Shown: positions 63,675 through 64,000 of the stretch, one piece after another
How positions within the stretch are numbered: the first letter of the stretch is position 1
Layout: each line of letters starts with the position of its first letter
Source of the DNA: Toxonevra muliebris
Taxonomy: Eukaryota > Arthropoda > Insecta > Diptera > Pallopteridae
DNA: 64,000 nt
Reading direction: 5' to 3'
NCBI GenBank assembly: GCA_963691655.1
Contig: OY829327.1
Coordinates: 85,262,019-85,326,018 of the forward strand
The notes under the pieces: generated by a model
What the model saw: only the letters and a program-made list of their open reading frames with translations
Told to the model about the DNA's origin: nothing
Databases searched by the model: none
Translations under genes and position numbers: made by a program

Positions 63675-64000
63675 ATGTTTCGTAGTCGCAGTTGGTTTGG
63701 TGGGAACTGGAATCGTCCGAAAAATCGCCTCTCGCTCGAGCATCTCAAGTACCTTTATAGTATTCTAGAAAAAAACACAACAGTTTCAGAAAGTAATCGT
63801 GGCTTATTAGTGGAATCATTACGTTGCATTGCAGAAATATTAATTTGGGGCGATCAGCATGATTCCTCGGTCTTTGAGTAAGTTATACAAAAATATAATT
63901 AAAAATTTGATCTAAGCATTTGTCTTTGCTTAGTTTCTTTTTGGAGAAGAATATGCTGTCATATTTTTTGCATATTATGCGCCAGAAAAGCGGTGGCTCC
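63675..64000 (+). CDS. ema: Ema / CLEC16A orthologue, first two exons (partial, runs off the right edge)
   Basis: Ema/CLEC16A is a membrane-associated protein needed for endosome maturation, autophagosome growth and mitophagy. Exon 1 is 63675-63877, with donor GTAAGT splitting an aspartate codon; exon 2 starts at 63934 after TTAG and continues past the window. The readable protein is about 90 residues: MFRSRSWFGGNW, LSLEHLKYLYSILEKNTTV, EILIWGDQHDSSVFDFFLEK, NMLSYFLHIMRQKSGG. This is the start of the FPF domain of the CLEC16A family, matching the human N-terminus closely from memory (FLEKN, RQKSG, WGDQ). The start fits the family's short MF-RSRSW beginning. It lies on the same strand as USP8 with its own leader, so it is probably independently transcribed. 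Confidence 0.95.

Noticed and set aside
1..64000. CRISPR arrays, operons, bacterial-type promoters, tRNA or rRNA genes
   Set aside because: None seen. The window is animal nuclear DNA, and the tRNA-like sequences are SINE heads without intact acceptor stems.

Overview
This is a strongly AT-rich animal window with spliced genes. Short 60-120 bp introns, Drosophila-like start contexts, proteins closest to fly USP8 and Ema, and many insect-type transposon relics point to a fly (Diptera, Brachycera). A tephritid or calyptrate is plausible, but the species cannot be fixed from sequence alone.

Only the right end holds recognisable complete gene structure. A nine-exon USP8 gene (57588-61840, + strand, 918 codons) lies about 1.8 kb upstream of the first two exons of ema, the fly CLEC16A orthologue (from 63675, running off the right edge). 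Both proteins act in endosome and lysosome traffic, and in mammals USP8 and CLEC16A are reported in one complex with the E3 ligase NRDP1/RNF41.

The left 57 kb is intergenic or giant-intron DNA. One well-supported orphan coding exon is on the minus strand (25489-25592): a start codon in good context, 34 codons and a consensus splice donor. It is probably the first coding exon of a gene continuing beyond the left edge. A 95-104 codon single-exon ORF with a signal-peptide-like N-terminus (35722-36036, +) is a weaker candidate.

The rest is a layered transposon graveyard. At 1-1681 and 3356-5779 are two copies of a hAT-like element; the second has an 8-bp target duplication and carries two MITEs and a LINE fragment inside it. 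A TTAA-flanked element is at 8640-10146. LINE relics, mostly with RNase H, lie at 4.4-4.7, 13.0-14.5, 17.5-18.5, 24.1-24.9, 48.2-49.5 and 51.8-52.7 kb, with a further 5'-truncated LINE copy nested in the 17.5-18.5 kb one. Dimeric tRNA-derived SINE copies are at 20.7 and 34 kb; their 3' tails match the tails of two LINE families in the window. A relic DNA transposon with long inverted repeats and an unfamiliar transposase-like ORF is at 40.2-43.0 kb, interrupted by a 1.1-kb foldback element. Several small inverted-repeat elements complete the picture, including one 0.65 kb upstream of the USP8 start codon.

The remaining stretches are low-complexity AT-rich DNA with CAA/CAG and CA/GT microsatellites and no gene I can support.
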